Both the position numbers and the translations under genes were made by a program. A stretch of 19,660 nt of DNA, taken from NCBI GenBank assembly GCA_044432885.1, contig JAWXUG010000012.1, positions 1 through 19,660 on the forward strand, in the 5' to 3' direction. The stretch is from CAYJNO01 sp044432885 (GTDB lineage: Bacteria; Bacillota_I; Bacilli_A; Erysipelotrichales; Erysipelotrichaceae). Under the pieces are notes generated by a model. The model had not been told where the DNA came from. It saw only the letters and a program-made list of their open reading frames with translations, and searched no databases. The first letter of the stretch is position 1, and each line of letters opens with the position of its first letter. Shown here piece after piece: positions 9,216 through 16,034 of this stretch.

Positions 9216-9247
9216 AAAACAAGGACTCGATTTAGAGTTCTTGTTTT
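9216..9247. terminator. bidirectional Rho-independent terminator
   Basis: AAAACAAGGACTC pairs with GAGTTCTTGTTTT in a 13-bp stem with one G-T pair and a six-base loop (GATTTA). The flanking A and T runs serve both strands: the PBP gene ends at 9215 and gpsA, on the other strand, ends at 9266. Confidence 0.88.
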
Positions 9248-9265
9248 CTCTTTATTTAGTTTGTT

Positions 9266-10261
9266 TTAGTCTTCCTTTTTTAATTCACGTCCCATTAAGT
9301 CAAGTATTGCATCACTTGGCTTTTTATTTTCAAATAAGGTTGCATATACTTCGTTTACAATAGGCATAGATATACCCTTTTCTTTTGCAACGTGATAAAC
9401 AATTTCAGCACTTCTTATTCCTTCAACTGTCTTTTGATTATTTTTTAAAAATTCTTTAGCATCATTTGCTTTCCCAATTTGATACCCAGCTTGGAAATTT
9501 CTAGAATGTACTGATGTGCAAGTCACAATCAAATCACCTACTCCTGTCAATCCTAAATAAGTTTCTAAATTACCTCCAAAATGCGTCCCATAGCGTACAA
9601 TTTCAGCTAAGCCTCGGGTCATTAAAGCAGCTCTTGCATTATCACCTTGACCAAGTCCAGATAAAACTCCACTTGCAAGCGCGATGATATTTTTTAGCGC
9701 CACACCGATTTCAGCACCGACAACATCAGTATTGCGATATACCCTAAAATAACTATTTGAAAATGCATCTTGAACAATTTTTGCACTTTCATCATTTTTA
9801 CTAACAGCATTAACTACTGTCAACAAACCTTCCACAACTTCTTCGGCATGAGATGGTCCAATTAATGAAACGACATCTCTTAAGTATTTTGGGTCCATCA
9901 CATCTTCAATAACTTCGCTTAATCTTTTATAACTTACTGGGTGAAAGCCTTTAGCAACATTGACAACAATTACAGCTTGATGAATATAGTTTACCATTAG
10001 CTGACAAACTTCTTCGATTGCGATAGATGGAATAGCTAATAAAATAATTTCACTTCCCTCTATTTCACTTAAATCAGATGTAGCAGTTAATCTTTCATCC
10101 AAATAAACATCAGGAAAATATTTAGTATTTTGATGTTTTAAGTTAATTTCCTCAACATCGCTTACTTCTTTTCCCCACAATATAACTTCATGATTATTTC
10201 TAATAAGAACTTGTGCTAGTGCAGTTCCAAAACTACCACTTCCTAAAACACTAATTTTCAT
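9266..10261 (-). CDS. gpsA: NAD(P)-dependent glycerol-3-phosphate dehydrogenase
   Basis: A cytosolic enzyme reducing dihydroxyacetone phosphate to sn-glycerol 3-phosphate, the backbone for phospholipid synthesis. Its 331 residues match the family length. The N-terminal Rossmann motif is GSGSFG (7-12). Conserved lysines fall in NVAKGF (Lys104) and GVALKN (Lys190, the catalytic lysine), followed by the family signature SGLGQGDNARAAL (201-213) and the substrate-binding region TGVGDLIVT. The start ATG adjoins the der stop codon (TAAATG), with AAGGA just upstream inside der, so the two genes are translationally coupled. Last gene of the cmk-der-gpsA operon; the der-gpsA pairing is common in Bacillota. 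Confidence 0.97.
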   Translation of the reverse strand: MKISVLGSGSFGTALAQVLIRNNHEVILWGKEVSDVEEINLKHQNTKYFPDVYLDERLTATSDLSEIEGSEIILLAIPSIAIEEVCQLMVNYIHQAVIVVNVAKGFHPVSYKRLSEVIEDVMDPKYLRDVVSLIGPSHAEEVVEGLLTVVNAVSKNDESAKIVQDAFSNSYFRVYRNTDVVGAEIGVALKNIIALASGVLSGLGQGDNARAALMTRGLAEIVRYGTHFGGNLETYLGLTGVGDLIVTCTSVHSRNFQAGYQIGKANDAKEFLKNNQKTVEGIRSAEIVYHVAKEKGISMPIVNEVYATLFENKKPSDAILDLMGRELKKED

Positions 10262-11569
10262 TTAATCCTTCTTCCTAGCTATGATTTGAATTGGTGTTGC
10301 AGTAAATCCAAATGCTTCTCTTAATTTATTTTCAATATATCTTTGATATGAAAAATGCATTAATTCAGGATCATTAACAAATAATACGAAAGTAGGTGGT
10401 CCAACCTTTACTTGAGAAGCATAATAAATTTTTAAACGTTTCCCATTATGCGTAGGTGCTGGCGTAACTAATTGAGCATCTAAAACGACCTCATTTAATA
10501 CATTCGTTGGAATACGTAATGTACTATAGTAATAAGCATCATGAATCATTGGTAACAGTGTATGTACTCTTTGTTTAGTTAAAGCAGAAACAAAAGCAAT
10601 AGGTGCATAATTTAAATATTTGAAATGTTCTTTAATTTTTTCCTCAATTAAATATGAAGTGTGCTGATCTTTATCTACAACATCCCATTTATTATAAATG
10701 ATGATAATTGGTTTTCCTGCCTCATGCGCATACCCTGCAACATGTTTATCTTGTTCAAGAATTCCCTTTTCACCATCGATTAAAAATAAAATGACATCTG
10801 CTCGATCAATGGCACTCATTGCTCTTAATACAGAATATTTTTCGATATTTTCATACACTTTTCCTCTTTTACGTATCCCAGCAGTATCAATAACAACATA
10901 CTCTTGGTTATCACTTTTAAAAGGTGTATCAATGGCATCCCTTGTCGTTCCTTCAATATCACTAACAATAACACGCTCTTGATTTAAAATGGCATTTACC
11001 AAACTGCTTTTTCCAACATTTGGACGTCCAATAAGTGCAAAACGTATCATACCTTCATAATCATTTTTCTTTTTTTCAGGGAACAATGCAATCACTTCAT
11101 CTAATACATCACCAATACCAATTCCATGAACACCACTACACGCAATTGGATCACTTAAGCCTAAAGCATAAAATTCATAAATATTATTGATAAATTGTCC
11201 ATCATCTATTTTATTAACTGCTAAAACGACAGGCTTTTGACTTTTCTTTAATAATTTACCAATGTACTGATCATCATTGGTCATTCCTTCTTTCCCACTA
11301 ACTACAAACACAATAACGTCTGCTTCTTCAATGGCAATTTCAACTTGTGCTTTAATTTCCGTTTGAAAAGGTTGATCAGCTAATTGAATTCCCCCTGTAT
11401 CAATCACACGGTATTCTTTCGTTAACCAATCTGCTTTCCCATAGATACGATCTCGGGTTACTCCTGGGGTATCTTCTACAATTGATAATCGTTCCCCTAT
11501 TAACCTATTAAAAATTGTTGATTTCCCTACATTCGGTCGCCCAACAATCGCTACAACTCCATTTATCAT
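10262..11569 (-). CDS. der: ribosome biogenesis GTPase Der (EngA)
   Basis: A double-GTPase protein of 435 residues that helps assemble the 50S ribosomal subunit. Domain 1 has GRPNVGKS (10-17), DTGG (57-60) and NKID (119-122). Domain 2 has GRPNVGKS (181-188), DTAG (228-231) and NKWD (293-296). A KH-like domain forms the last 90 residues and ends in a lysine-rich tail. The start chosen is the ATG at 11569: AAAAGGAG lies about six bases upstream within the end of cmk, and the protein then begins MINGVVAIVGRP as in relatives. A frame extending to 11623 would add 18 unsupported residues inside cmk. The cmk stop is one base away, implying translational coupling. Confidence 0.97.
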   Translation of the reverse strand: MINGVVAIVGRPNVGKSTIFNRLIGERLSIVEDTPGVTRDRIYGKADWLTKEYRVIDTGGIQLADQPFQTEIKAQVEIAIEEADVIVFVVSGKEGMTNDDQYIGKLLKKSQKPVVLAVNKIDDGQFINNIYEFYALGLSDPIACSGVHGIGIGDVLDEVIALFPEKKKNDYEGMIRFALIGRPNVGKSSLVNAILNQERVIVSDIEGTTRDAIDTPFKSDNQEYVVIDTAGIRKRGKVYENIEKYSVLRAMSAIDRADVILFLIDGEKGILEQDKHVAGYAHEAGKPIIIIYNKWDVVDKDQHTSYLIEEKIKEHFKYLNYAPIAFVSALTKQRVHTLLPMIHDAYYYSTLRIPTNVLNEVVLDAQLVTPAPTHNGKRLKIYYASQVKVGPPTFVLFVNDPELMHFSYQRYIENKLREAFGFTATPIQIIARKKD

Positions 11570-11570
11570 G

Positions 11571-12230
11571 TTACTCTCCTTTTTGTTTAACAAGTTCAAA
11601 TATAGTATCAACAACTTGCTCAATTGTCAAATTTGAGCTATCTATCAATACAGCGTCCTCTGCTTGAATAAGCGGAGAATGATTTCTTGTTGTATCCTGG
11701 TAATCTCTTAGTTCTATTTCTTTTTTTAAAACTTCAAAATCACTTGGAATCTTTTTTTCAATATTTTGTTGATGCCTACGATTAGCTCGTGCAAAAGCTG
11801 TTGCAGTTAAAAATATTTTTAATTCAGCATCCTTTAACACCACAGTACCTATATCACGTCCATCCATGATATAGCCTTTTTCTTTAGCCATTTCTTTTTG
11901 GCAATCAACCAAGTATTCCCTTACTTTTTTTAATTTAGAAACACTACTTGCTGCAAGTGACATCTCATTTGTACGTATTTCATCATTTAAACAAACACCG
12001 TCTAAAAGTAAAAATCCCTCAGGTGTAATCTTAATACTGGTAGTTTTTAACATCTCACAGATTGCTTCTTCATCATCAAGTGATAAATTCTTTGATAATG
12101 CTTTATAAGCAACGCTACGATACATTGAACCTGTATCAATATGAGCATAATTCAAGCGTTGCGCTAGTAATTTTGAAATAGAACTTTTTCCGGCAGCAGT
12201 TGGTCCATCAATCGCAATATTAATAGACAT
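11571..12230 (-). CDS. cmk: cytidylate kinase
   Basis: A cytosolic (d)CMP kinase making (d)CDP from (d)CMP and ATP, 219 residues, the normal bacterial length. The P-loop is GPTAAGKSS (9-17). The CMP-binding signatures IDTGSMYR (31-38) and MDGRDIGTV (122-130) are intact, and an arginine-rich lid region (ARANRRHQQ) and RDYQDTTR follow. AAAGGG precedes the ATG, which overlaps the stop of the upstream gene by one base (TAATG), indicating coupling. Followed directly by der. Confidence 0.96.
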   Translation of the reverse strand: MSINIAIDGPTAAGKSSISKLLAQRLNYAHIDTGSMYRSVAYKALSKNLSLDDEEAICEMLKTTSIKITPEGFLLLDGVCLNDEIRTNEMSLAASSVSKLKKVREYLVDCQKEMAKEKGYIMDGRDIGTVVLKDAELKIFLTATAFARANRRHQQNIEKKIPSDFEVLKKEIELRDYQDTTRNHSPLIQAEDAVLIDSSNLTIEQVVDTIFELVKQKGE

Positions 12231-13132
12231 TAAATTAACCCTTTATTCATTAAAATTAAATAGATAATGACAGATAAAACTACTAACATAATTAATATAA
12301 GGACAACAAGAATGATGTTTAATATTCCACCTGTAGATTTATCATCATAATCATAATCATCATCAAATAGCTCATCTTCTTCTTCAGTTACTGAAATAGA
12401 AGATTTTGCCTTATCTTCTTTGTCATTTAATTTATAAACTATTTCTTCTTCAACTTTATTATTGATTTCGTCATCTTCACTCTTTGGATTATTTAGATGA
12501 AACTCAGCAAAAATATTTGTTTCCTTCTTTTCTATATTCTTTTCAACTTCTTGATTATCTGATTTAATAGTTAAATCATTTAAAATACTTTCTTCAAAAG
12601 AAACCTCAGCTTCATCATTAGAAGCCTGTAGTAATTTTTGAATTTCTAAGGAAATAGTATTATTAAGATCTGTTTCTTCGACAAATGGAATATCTAAAGG
12701 TTCATGGATGGCATCGGTATTTGCGATTTCTTCATCATTAAAAACTTCGTTAGCCATTGAAGCAATATGTTCTACATTACCAAATGGACGAACACTATTT
12801 GAACTTCTTAATTCTTTTAAAATATTCGCTTGTGTATCTTCATCTTGGATTAATCCTTGTTTTTTATTATAATCCTTAACCTCACTCACTACTTCATTTA
12901 AATAGTCTTTCGTTGGTTCTTCCACAGCAAATAATCTTGAAATAACGACTTCTTTTTCTCTAGTAGGTGTTGAAATCACCTTATCTTCTACTCGCTCAAA
13001 CTGATCAGAATCAATCTGATTTAATTTATTCGCATATTGAGACAATTCTGGTGTTTCAATTGTTGTCTCTCTATCATTTTCAAGCTCTTCTCTTAACTGA
13101 GCATATTTTTTTGTTCTAGTTAACTTTTCCAT
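12230..13132 (-). CDS. unknown acidic protein with a single C-terminal membrane anchor
   Basis: 300 residues. The N-terminal 20 residues are basic and helical (MEKLTRTKKYAQLREELEN). A long, mostly charged, low-complexity and probably disordered region rich in Glu, Asp and Asn follows. Around residues 249-263 there is an extremely acidic cluster (EEEDELFDDDYDYDD). A single hydrophobic helix at about 270-295 ends in a short Asn-Lys-Gly tail. This is a tail-anchored layout, so the bulk should be cytoplasmic. I do not recognise the family and see no catalytic motif. The ATG at 13132 is chosen because GGAGG lies seven bases upstream; an alternative GTG at 13183 would run through the promoter. The gene is translationally coupled to cmk (one-base overlap) and leads the cmk-der-gpsA operon. 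A scaffold or envelope/division role is possible but unsupported. Confidence 0.85.
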   Translation of the reverse strand: MEKLTRTKKYAQLREELENDRETTIETPELSQYANKLNQIDSDQFERVEDKVISTPTREKEVVISRLFAVEEPTKDYLNEVVSEVKDYNKKQGLIQDEDTQANILKELRSSNSVRPFGNVEHIASMANEVFNDEEIANTDAIHEPLDIPFVEETDLNNTISLEIQKLLQASNDEAEVSFEESILNDLTIKSDNQEVEKNIEKKETNIFAEFHLNNPKSEDDEINNKVEEEIVYKLNDKEDKAKSSISVTEEEDELFDDDYDYDDKSTGGILNIILVVLILIMLVVLSVIIYLILMNKGLI

Positions 13133-13154
13133 ATGAAAACCTCCAACCTTTACT

Positions 13155-13163
13155 ATTATAGCA
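13155..13163 (-). promoter_or_regulatory. extended -10 promoter for the acidic protein-cmk-der-gpsA operon
   Basis: TGCTATAAT on the minus strand is an extended -10 with a perfect TATAAT. It lies between the ribU stop (13183) and the GGAGG ribosome-binding site. No clear -35 box is visible. Read-through from ribU may add to it, since I see no terminator between. Confidence 0.6.
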
Positions 13164-13182
13164 AAAATCGGAGGCATAAACA

Positions 13183-13788
13183 CTATATTTTCTTAATTAA
13201 AATAGACATTTGCTTATAAATTAAAGCAACAATTACAGATACTAAACTTCCTTTTATTAAATTAAATGGTGCTGTACAAAATAATACAAATGTAAATGGG
13301 CTAGTTACTATCGGAAAGATTGCAGTACCCATCGCCACAAAGTCATCAATTGGTATATTCATTAATGTTGAAAATGCAGGTAGCAAAAAATATAAATTTG
13401 TTAATGCTCCGCCAATGGCCATACATACCGTTCCTACAACAAGACCTAATAAAGCCCCATTTCTACTTTTTAATTTACGATAAATCATTGTAGCTGGTAG
13501 AATTAAACAAAGACCTATTAAAATATTCCCTATTTCACCAACAAAGGCTGTAGAGGTTGGTTTTAATAATAATTTAATCACAATTTTTAAACATTCAATT
13601 ACTACTCCAGCCAACGGTCCTAATGCAAATCCTCCAATTAAAGCTGGTATTTCACTGAAATCAATCCCATAAAACGGTGGTGCAATAAATGGTAATGGAA
13701 ATTCAAATAGCATCAACACTGCTGAGAGTGAAGATAGGATGGCAATAATAGCCATATTTTTGACACTTAAAAACTTCTTTTCTTTCAT
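13183..13788 (-). CDS. ribU: riboflavin ECF transporter S component RibU
   Basis: A 201-residue, very hydrophobic protein with about five to six membrane helices, matching the substrate-binding S component of energy-coupling factor transporters. Typical features are the Ala/Ser-rich first helix (AIIAILSSLSAVL), the FPLPFIAPPFYGIDFSEIPALIGGF segment and a GEIGN motif in the middle. It would bind riboflavin and work with the shared EcfA/EcfA'/EcfT module, which is not in this window. The riboflavin assignment rests both on the sequence and on the FMN riboswitch directly upstream. AAAGGAGG lies five bases before the ATG. Ends 50 bases before the acidic membrane-anchored gene. Confidence 0.93.
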   Translation of the reverse strand: MKEKKFLSVKNMAIIAILSSLSAVLMLFEFPLPFIAPPFYGIDFSEIPALIGGFALGPLAGVVIECLKIVIKLLLKPTSTAFVGEIGNILIGLCLILPATMIYRKLKSRNGALLGLVVGTVCMAIGGALTNLYFLLPAFSTLMNIPIDDFVAMGTAIFPIVTSPFTFVLFCTAPFNLIKGSLVSVIVALIYKQMSILIKKI

Positions 13789-13807
13789 ATTTCCTCCTTT
13801 GGCCCAA

Positions 13808-13831
13808 ATAAAAAAGCCTCTAACGAGGGCT
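13808..13831 (-). terminator. riboswitch-controlled intrinsic terminator
   Basis: On the minus strand AGCCCTC, loop GTTA and GAGGCT form a short stem with one bulged C, followed by a T6 run. It lies between the FMN aptamer and ribU, where an expression platform ends transcription when FMN is bound. Confidence 0.8.
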
Positions 13832-13855
13832 AATACAAAAAAGTAAAAATCTACC

Positions 13856-13961
13856 CTTCTTGCATCCAGACTTTACTGTTGCCACTTGAATTTCACAAGT
13901 TCAACCACAAATGTGGCTCGCGGGGTTTACCGCCAGTCGGGAATTTCACCCTGCCCTGAAG
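13856..13961 (-). promoter_or_regulatory. FMN riboswitch (RFN element)
   Basis: The minus strand carries the conserved RFN blocks in order: CAGGGCAGGGTGAAATTCCC, CGACTGGCGGTAAACCCCGC, a variable arm GAGCCACATTTGTGG, a second arm around AACTTGTGAAATTCAAGT, and GGCAACAGTAAAGTCTGGAT. A CTTC/GAAG pairing closes P1. It senses flavin mononucleotide and controls ribU through the terminator downstream. The antiterminator pairing was not modelled. Confidence 0.96.
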
Positions 13962-13972
13962 TTTACTCTTTA

Positions 13973-14000
13973 ATTATAAAACAAAATAAAAAAAAGTAAA
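13973..14000 (-). promoter_or_regulatory. sigma-A-type promoter of the riboswitch-ribU transcript
   Basis: TATAAT (13973-13978) is preceded, 16 bases away, by TTTACT (13995-14000), a 4 of 6 match to the -35 consensus. It starts just before the aptamer and overlaps the T-rich tail of the efp terminator. Confidence 0.7.
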
Positions 14001-14004
14001 GAAA

Positions 14005-14022
14005 AAGTGTCTTCCGACACTT
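14005..14022 (-). terminator. Rho-independent terminator of efp
   Basis: On the minus strand AAGTGTC, loop GGAA and GACACTT form a perfect 7-bp stem followed by TTTCTTTACTTTTTTTT. The stem overlaps the efp stop codon (14021-14023). Confidence 0.87.
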
Positions 14023-14578
14023 AAGCTCTTGATGAATATTTTCCATCAGATGTTGAAACAATAATCATTTCTTCATTGTTGATGAACATTGGCACTCTTA
14101 ATTCTAATCCTGTTTCAAGTTTAGCATTTTTTTGTGCATTAGTCGCTGTATCCCCTTTAACTGCTGTTTCACATTCAACAACTTGAAGGGTAACTTTATC
14201 AGGTAAGATAATCCCTAATATTTCTGCTTCATACATTGAAATAGACACAGTTGAGTTTTCTTTAATAAATTTCATTTCCCACTCAAGCTTATCTTTTTGA
14301 ATTTCAATTTGCTCATATGTTGATGTATCCATGAAAACCAATGCAGTTCCTTCATCATATAAATATTGCATTTCTTTCTTTTCAATCATCGCTTGTTCTA
14401 CTTTGTCTCCACCTGTGAAAGACATTTCATTAATTACGCCACTTCTTAAGTTGCGTACCTTTACCTTAACAATCATTTGACGCATTGCTGTTTTGTTATG
14501 TGCAATATCGATGACTACAAAAATATTGTTGTCTTTTTCAAAAGTTGTTCCTGGCTTTAAATCATTTACTATAATCAT
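14021..14578 (-). CDS. efp: elongation factor P with a non-canonical loop tip
   Basis: 185 residues, full length for EF-P, which rescues ribosomes stalled at proline stretches. The KOW-like N-terminal domain, the central OB domain (MQYLYDEGTALVFMDTSTYEQI) and the C-terminal OB domain ending in DGKYSSRA all match the family. The oddity is the beta-hairpin loop that touches the peptidyl transferase centre: where Bacillus has HVKPGKG, this protein has His27-Asn-Lys-Thr-Ala-Met-Arg33 without a gap. The residue aligned with the modified Lys32 (Bacillus) is therefore Met32, with Arg33 beside it. The known lysine or arginine modification cannot occur in the standard way. From memory, Mollicutes EF-P has a similar NKTAMR loop. 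The ribosome-binding site is GGTGG four bases before the ATG. Own promoter and terminator. Confidence 0.97.
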   Translation of the reverse strand: MIIVNDLKPGTTFEKDNNIFVVIDIAHNKTAMRQMIVKVKVRNLRSGVINEMSFTGGDKVEQAMIEKKEMQYLYDEGTALVFMDTSTYEQIEIQKDKLEWEMKFIKENSTVSISMYEAEILGIILPDKVTLQVVECETAVKGDTATNAQKNAKLETGLELRVPMFINNEEMIIVSTSDGKYSSRA

Positions 14579-14601
14579 TTTACCACCATCCTACCCTATT
14601 T

Positions 14602-14629
14602 ATTTTAAAGGTTTCTAGTATTTTGTCAA
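14602..14629 (-). promoter_or_regulatory. sigma-A promoter of efp
   Basis: A perfect -35 TTGACA (14624-14629) and TAAAAT (14602-14607) are separated by 16 bases, 24 bases upstream of the efp ATG. The -35 box contains the comGG stop codon (TGA at 14626-14628). Confidence 0.75.
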
Positions 14630-14946
14630 TGACACACGTAATCAAATATTTCATTTTCGATTATTTCAACAACAATTTCTACATTTTGATAAGGATCTCG
14701 AATTGTAATAAAGTTATTTGTACAACTGATTTGATAGTCACCCTGATATGACTCATTATCATTTAACAATAAATAAAAACGTACTTCCTGAAGCATCTGA
14801 TAATGAATACTCTGATTTTGTTTCATTATTTTTATATTTTCAATACTCATTAATTCTAAATTTTGAATTTGTATTGCTGCATCAATCCATGTCGTTAGAT
14901 TTAGATAACATACTAAAACTAAAATTAAAATACTTCCTTTAATCAT
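14626..14946 (-). CDS. comGG: ComGG-like minor pseudopilin
   Basis: 106 residues, last gene of the comG operon. It begins MIKGSILILVLVCYLN, a short basic start followed by one hydrophobic helix as in pilin-like proteins. It lacks the usual glutamate at position 5 after the cleavage site, as is known for ComGG. The rest is a small soluble domain with two cysteines (about positions 79 and 105). The assignment rests mainly on position after comGF and on this layout, because ComGG sequences are poorly conserved. It overlaps comGF by eight bases. It would contribute to the competence pseudopilus. Confidence 0.68.
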   Translation of the reverse strand: MIKGSILILVLVCYLNLTTWIDAAIQIQNLELMSIENIKIMKQNQSIHYQMLQEVRFYLLLNDNESYQGDYQISCTNNFITIRDPYQNVEIVVEIIENEIFDYVCH

Positions 14947-15328
14947 AAAGCAAACTCACATCCCTACATACCAAATCTCGACAATAATTTAACTGATAAT
15001 TCTCACAGTCAAAGCTACCACTTATATTCTCAAGGACTACTAAACTTCCATGGCCTATAATTAATCGATTATTCACAAAATAAAGCGTTCTTTCCTCTTG
15101 TCTATAAACATAATCAATAGATTGACTACTACAAGAAATGACTTTAGATATCATCAAATGTTGATTTAATTTGTAAAGCATGATTTCGTCTTGGATCCAA
15201 TCAAAATGTGTCTCTATAGTTAACTGCATCATAAGCAATAGTTCAATATGGACAATCATTCCTATAAAAAATAAACCCAAAAGGTAATCTAATAGAATTG
15301 AGCCTTTATTTGAATTGTAAATATTCAT
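14939..15328 (-). CDS. comGF: ComGF-like minor pseudopilin
   Basis: 129 residues with a type IV pilin-like N-terminus, KGSILLDYLLGLFFIGMIV (from residue 8), in which Asp replaces the usual Glu5. The C-terminal soluble domain contains a short ISGSFDCENYQLNYC segment, resembling the last strand pair of ComGF proteins, with several cysteines. Position between the comGE-like gene and comGG supports ComGF. The ATG has no good ribosome-binding site and lies 23 bases inside the preceding gene, so translation is probably coupled. Predicted to be a tip or priming subunit of the DNA-uptake pseudopilus. Confidence 0.72.
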   Translation of the reverse strand: MNIYNSNKGSILLDYLLGLFFIGMIVHIELLLMMQLTIETHFDWIQDEIMLYKLNQHLMISKVISCSSQSIDYVYRQEERTLYFVNNRLIIGHGSLVVLENISGSFDCENYQLNYCRDLVCRDVSLLYD

Positions 15329-15446
15329 AAATTAATATATGGGTTTTATTACAATGAAAATAATAAAGTGATAAAGTTGTAACACTCATTTGTAATATCA
15401 TGATCGCAATTAACACCTCTATAAGTATATACCCCCTATTCGACAC
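15306..15446 (-). CDS. comGE: very short ComGE-like pseudopilin (46 aa)
   Basis: A reading frame too short for routine gene calling. It begins with GTG (15444-15446) inside the end of comGD and encodes a protein starting (Met)-Ser-Asn, followed by RGYILIEVLIAIMILQMSV, a textbook prepilin motif: G before the cleavage site, Glu at position 5 and a hydrophobic helix. It stops after 46 residues, whereas ComGE is about 100 residues in other Bacillota. Its place between comGD (11-base overlap) and comGF (23-base overlap) is exactly that of comGE. Either this lineage has reduced ComGE to its helix, or the gene has lost its 3' half. Confidence 0.68.
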   Translation of the reverse strand: MSNRGYILIEVLIAIMILQMSVTTLSLYYFHCNKTHILIYEYLQFK

Positions 15447-15750
15447 GCAAATTACCAAACCCTAAGCGAATAATATATCTCTTATTTTGATAAGATAAAC
15501 TCATCGCTTGATTGATTCCTCCTATTTCATTAAAATATAAACCACTTTGAGAAAATATAGGATGTGCATCACTCAATGAAGTGAATTGTTGGTTGACAAT
15601 AGATTGTGTATGTAGATAATTGTATAATGCTTCTATTTGCTCATTATCTAACGGATAAATCCATATGCTTGGAATAAATAAAAGACTAACTACACTACTC
15701 ACAAATAATACTACAAGCATTTCAAGTAAGGTATATCCATCATTGTGCAT
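15436..15750 (-). CDS. comGD: ComGD-like minor pseudopilin
   Basis: 104 residues from the ATG at 15750. The N-terminus DGYTLLEMLVVLFVSSVVSLLF has the prepilin peptidase motif (G then Y-T-L-L-E5) and the membrane helix shared with ComGC. The soluble part ends with IIRLGFGNLRVE, like the last strand of ComGD. A longer frame to 15861 would read backwards through comGC and has no prepilin start, so it is rejected. An alternative ATG at 15762 would add four residues. The gene overlaps comGC by 11 bases. Confidence 0.83.
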   Translation of the reverse strand: MHNDGYTLLEMLVVLFVSSVVSLLFIPSIWIYPLDNEQIEALYNYLHTQSIVNQQFTSLSDAHPIFSQSGLYFNEIGGINQAMSLSYQNKRYIIRLGFGNLRVE

Positions 15751-16033
15751 AAGCTTGTCCATTGAGTAAAATAATATTTTTGCCATTTTGACAAACCAAT
15801 TGACTCTCATTAATGAGTTCATCATAGACCAAATCTGCCATGGAATTTGGGAAAATGTCATACTTCAATCGATATTGAATGATTGCTGAATCGATGATTT
15901 TAAGTTGCGCATCACATCCTTTTTCATCGACAATTTCTAATACTTTTTGTATGTTTGGTATTGTTAATAAAAAAATCACCGTAATAATAGATAATACAAC
16001 AATCATTTCTAACAAAGTAAATCCTTTTTTCAT
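15740..16033 (-). CDS. comGC: major competence pseudopilin ComGC
   Basis: 97 residues, close to the family's usual 100. The prepilin peptidase site is MKKG|FTLLEMIVVLSI (cleavage after Gly4, Glu at mature position 5), followed by a 20-residue hydrophobic helix and the ComGC-type IPNIQ kink. Cysteines at about 40 and 81 could form the disulfide known in ComGC. GAGAGG precedes the ATG, one base after the comGB stop. It forms the shaft of the pseudopilus that pulls DNA through the wall. The prepilin peptidase ComC is not in the window. Confidence 0.95.
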   Translation of the reverse strand: MKKGFTLLEMIVVLSIITVIFLLTIPNIQKVLEIVDEKGCDAQLKIIDSAIIQYRLKYDIFPNSMADLVYDELINESQLVCQNGKNIILLNGQAYAQ

Positions 16034-16034
16034 C

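Noticed and set aside
13133..13183. GTG start at 13183 for the acidic membrane-anchored protein
   Set aside because: The extra 17 residues overlay the extended -10 promoter and the GGAGG site; the ATG at 13132 is well placed.
15751..15861. Long N-terminal extension of comGD
   Set aside because: It lies wholly over comGC, lacks a pilin motif, and places the prepilin cleavage site in the middle of the protein.
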